A stretch of DNA of 64,000 bases from Callipepla californica brunnescens (taxonomy: Eukaryota > Chordata > Aves > Galliformes > Odontophoridae): assembly GCA_023055505.1 (NCBI GenBank), contig JALIRH010000113.1:62001-126000 (forward strand), given 5' to 3'. Under the pieces are notes generated by a model. The model did not search any database. It had not been told where the DNA came from and was given only the letters and a program-made list of their open reading frames with translations. This document shows positions 61,191 to 64,000 of this stretch, one piece after another; the stretch's first letter is position 1; each line of letters begins with the position of its first letter. Made by a program: the position numbers and the translations under genes.

Positions 61191-63419
61191 CAGTAAACAT
61201 TAAACCAAGAGTTTTCAGGATTTGATTCTGATGTTTTGTTTCTTTTTCATGTGTGCTACAAAAGAGGTGTTTATTTGGCTTAGAAAAGTCTGCACAGAAA
61301 TTCGAAATACACATAGCCAGCTCCCTTCACACTGGTGTGCATTTGGAGGATCTCATTTGGAGGCACATGGCATTGAATTTTTGCAGTGTCTGGGATGTGT
61401 GAAGGGGAATAATCATGGTTTCACTGGAGAACCTGGGGGATATGGTCCAGAGCAGTCACCAGCGTGAGCTGATGCATAGAGGAGATGATTGCAGTGGTTT
61501 TCCCAACTGGAATGATTTCCTGATGCTATGATTCACACGGTGGGGCATGAGAGACTGATCCAGCTATCACAGTGTCACCAGACATGCCTACCAGGACATT
61601 TAATTGTTACTGGGCAGAGCAATACACGTAAGCCATAGATCAGCTGAGCTTTTCCAGCTTCAGATGTCCTGTGCGGGTTTTTGTTTTCTCAAGGACCATC
61701 TCTCCTGTCTTTTCCATGTTTTCTCAGCTTTCTTCACTTTCATGTTTGTTTGTTTTTGTTTCCTCTCTTTTCAGAGGAAGCTGAAGAAAATTCAGTGAGA
61801 CTGTGGAGTTCCCCAATTGCTTCCCTTCCTCTCATAGTTTTTGCACCATAAGGGGACATGTCACCCTCTGGTCCTCAGTTGACATTGGCAAAGCAGTGGC
61901 TTTGCAAATCTGGGTCGGGCAAGAGCCTGGTGAAGTCAAACCTTTGATCAGTTATGTGACACCATAGGTGATGTGGCATCACGGAGTCAGGGACTGCACT
62001 TTTTAGTCAGAGGTTACCTTTAATCTCTAATTTGGCAAAACAAAACAAAACAAAGCAGAAATCCCCCTGAAGCGTTTCGTTTTTGACTTTAATGCCAGAG
62101 AGCTTAAGTGTGGCAGTTTGGTGATGTGCTATGCAAATGAAAGCCATGAAAAAACAAAGCTAGTTAAACACAAGTTTTTCTTTAGCACGTAATTACTCTT
62201 AGCTGTTTCCACATGCCTCCTTGCAACCATGAAGCCCTGGTACATAACGATGAAAGACTAATTTCAGAACTCACACATGCACTATTTTGTTAGCAGTGGA
62301 AGCACAAGCAGAACATCTGGGTGCCAAGTTCAAGCAAAGTGCAGGGTATATTTTTTTTTTCAGAATTCAGTGCTGGTGTGTCCCATCATGTAACTATGAT
62401 ATATGATAAAAGGAAAAATCACAGCCAAACTCAACCTTGTTCAAAGCAAGGTGCTAGTGAAAGGATGGGATGGAAAATAAGTACTAATGGATTAATGTTC
62501 CATGATAAATGTTTTATTATAAGAGCTAGTGAGTGATTAGATAATTCTTGCTTCCAAAAGTAGAATTTAAATATTTCTGCTTGGCTTGTGACCAAAATAA
62601 ATACATCACTTAACTATCTGGTTTATAGGAACATCTATATGAACAAAAAAGAGAGGAGAATTGCCTTTCTTTTGCACAGTAGGAGTAATAAATAGCCAGA
62701 TACAGCAATATGCTGCTTACTGTTTGGAGCTGTTGTGGTACATTAAAAAAGGTCATTACAATCGTTTAAGGTATAGCCAGAATTGTCTTCTGTGCAAGGT
62801 TCACTAATTCAGTTATTTAAAAAGTGACACAGTGAAAGCTCAGATAAGAATTCTTACACTTTTAGGAAAATGGAGACAGAAACACTGACAAATCTCAATA
62901 ACCAGATTTGTAAAATCTCTGCAAGATTTTGACCACAACCTATTTTTATTTCCATAAGTACAGCAGTTCAGCATGTAATGACATTAAGGACAATCACTTG
63001 TAAAACTATGCTTCAATTGATGTCTTTATTCATTAGTGTATCTCAAAGGACTTACAGGGGAAATGCATGTTACTCCTTTTTCTTTTGAATACCCCAGAAA
63101 CTGAGGTATTCAGAAGAAAGCAGCTAATTCAGCACCATCCAACAAACTCATGTCAGGCAAGTGAAAAAAACCCAGATATCTCAGGTCCAAATTCAATACT
63201 GTGTTTATAGGATCATGATAGTAGCGATTGCATGGGTTATACTTGGTGCAAATGGTTGGATGAATCCAGATTTAGCAGAACACTTTCTGTTGAGAAAACT
63301 GTCTTTAGAGGGGTGGTGTCCTCAAATCAGGTCACAGTGGTGCCTCCTGTGTGCTTTTCTCTTAATAACTGGCATCACTTTGAATAGTGTCAGCAAAAAT
63401 TAAGATAAACTAGAAGGTG
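61191..63419. other. Intergenic, no gene seen
   Basis: AT-rich. No confident gene or repeat apart from the possible CR1 end near 61504. Confidence 0.5.
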
Positions 63420-63862
63420 GATCCAATGAAGCTGTGAAGAGTCTAGAGCACAAGTCTTCAGGGAACGGCTGAGGGAACTGGGATTGTTCAGTTTGAAGAA
63501 GAGGAGACTGAAGGGAGACCGTATTGCTGTCTACAACTCCCTGAAGGACATTGTGGAGGTCCATCTCTTCTCCCATGTAACTAGTGATAGGATGAGAGGG
63601 AATGCCTTCAAGACGCGCCACAGGAGGTTCGAGTTGAATATGAGGAAAAAATTATTCTAAGAAAGAATATAGTAACAGAGTGTTGTTAGTGTATGAAAGT
63701 AACATGGTTCCCAAGGAAGCTGTGCAGTCCCTGGAGGTTTTCAAGAAAATGGTGGATGTTGCACTGAATGACATGATAGCGTGGTGATGAGCTGACAATT
63801 GAACTAGATGGTCTTAGTGGTCTTTCTGGCCTTACTAATTCTATAATTCAGTGATTCTATAG
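63420..63862 (+). mobile_element. CR1 LINE 3' end
   Basis: Sense CR1: 'ggaacggctgagggaactgg' + 'gattgttcagtttgaagaag', 'gtcccaagg'-like boundary at 63711 region, 'ctggaggttttcaagaaaat', and terminus 'tctataattcagtgattcta' + 'tag'. Confidence 0.9.
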
Positions 63863-64000
63863 GCCTGGGTGAGACTTAAAGAAGCTGTAGGAGAAAATGA
63901 AAAAATCATCACATACAGAAAATATACATCCTGCCTGGAGCTCCTTATCTATCCTTAAGAAGGGCAGAGAAAATAATGAAATCTGTAAGTCACAGATTCA

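Noticed and set aside
36300..64000. tRNA, snoRNA or miRNA genes
   Set aside because: I looked for B-box-like and hairpin signals by eye; the one GGTTCGA-like match (about 63627) lies inside a CR1 copy.

Overview
The window looks like nuclear DNA from a bird, most likely a galliform close to chicken. The evidence is about two dozen CR1 LINE fragments with the typical avian 3' end (repeats like ATTCTGTG/ATTCTATG), avian-type solo LTRs, a deleted mariner copy resembling the chicken Galluhop/Mariner1 family, compact GC-rich first exons, and vertebrate splice sites. No bacterial, viral or CRISPR-type system is present.

Left part (1-17 kb): two protein-coding genes lie head to tail on the minus strand. 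RDH14 (retinol dehydrogenase 14; 2 coding exons, 326 aa reconstructed) occupies 1096-4031. NT5C1B (cytosolic 5'-nucleotidase IB; 6 coding exons, 357 aa reconstructed) occupies 10226-16875. Both start inside CpG-rich first exons with good Kozak contexts, and all internal exon borders use GT/AG. The order and orientation match mammalian chromosome 2p24, where NT5C1B and RDH14 are adjacent and give a read-through transcript. The 6.2 kb between them is filled mainly by overlapping CR1 fragments and one solo LTR. RDH14 is an ER-membrane short-chain dehydrogenase/reductase acting on retinoids; NT5C1B is a cytosolic AMP-to-adenosine phosphohydrolase. They are neighbours, but I see no shared pathway.

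Right part (17-64 kb): I find no convincing protein-coding gene. In mammals the sequence beyond NT5C1B is a large gene desert reaching to OSR1, and this stretch fits that picture (inference from synteny; OSR1 is not in the window). It is AT-rich, with scattered CR1 pieces, a second probable solo LTR (20602-21207), a nested DNA-transposon locus (a mariner with exact TA duplications inside a decayed hAT element, 32.2-33.4 kb), an apparently uninterrupted TTCCC pentanucleotide array of about 45 units (33383-33612), an unclassified repeat pair (44.2 and 57.2 kb), and AT-rich blocks that may be conserved regulatory elements.

I did not find a new biological system. The most informative observations are the phase-compatible NT5C1B/RDH14 exons, the short N-terminus of NT5C1B, a ZNF143-like site at the RDH14 promoter, and the nested transposon/microsatellite locus.
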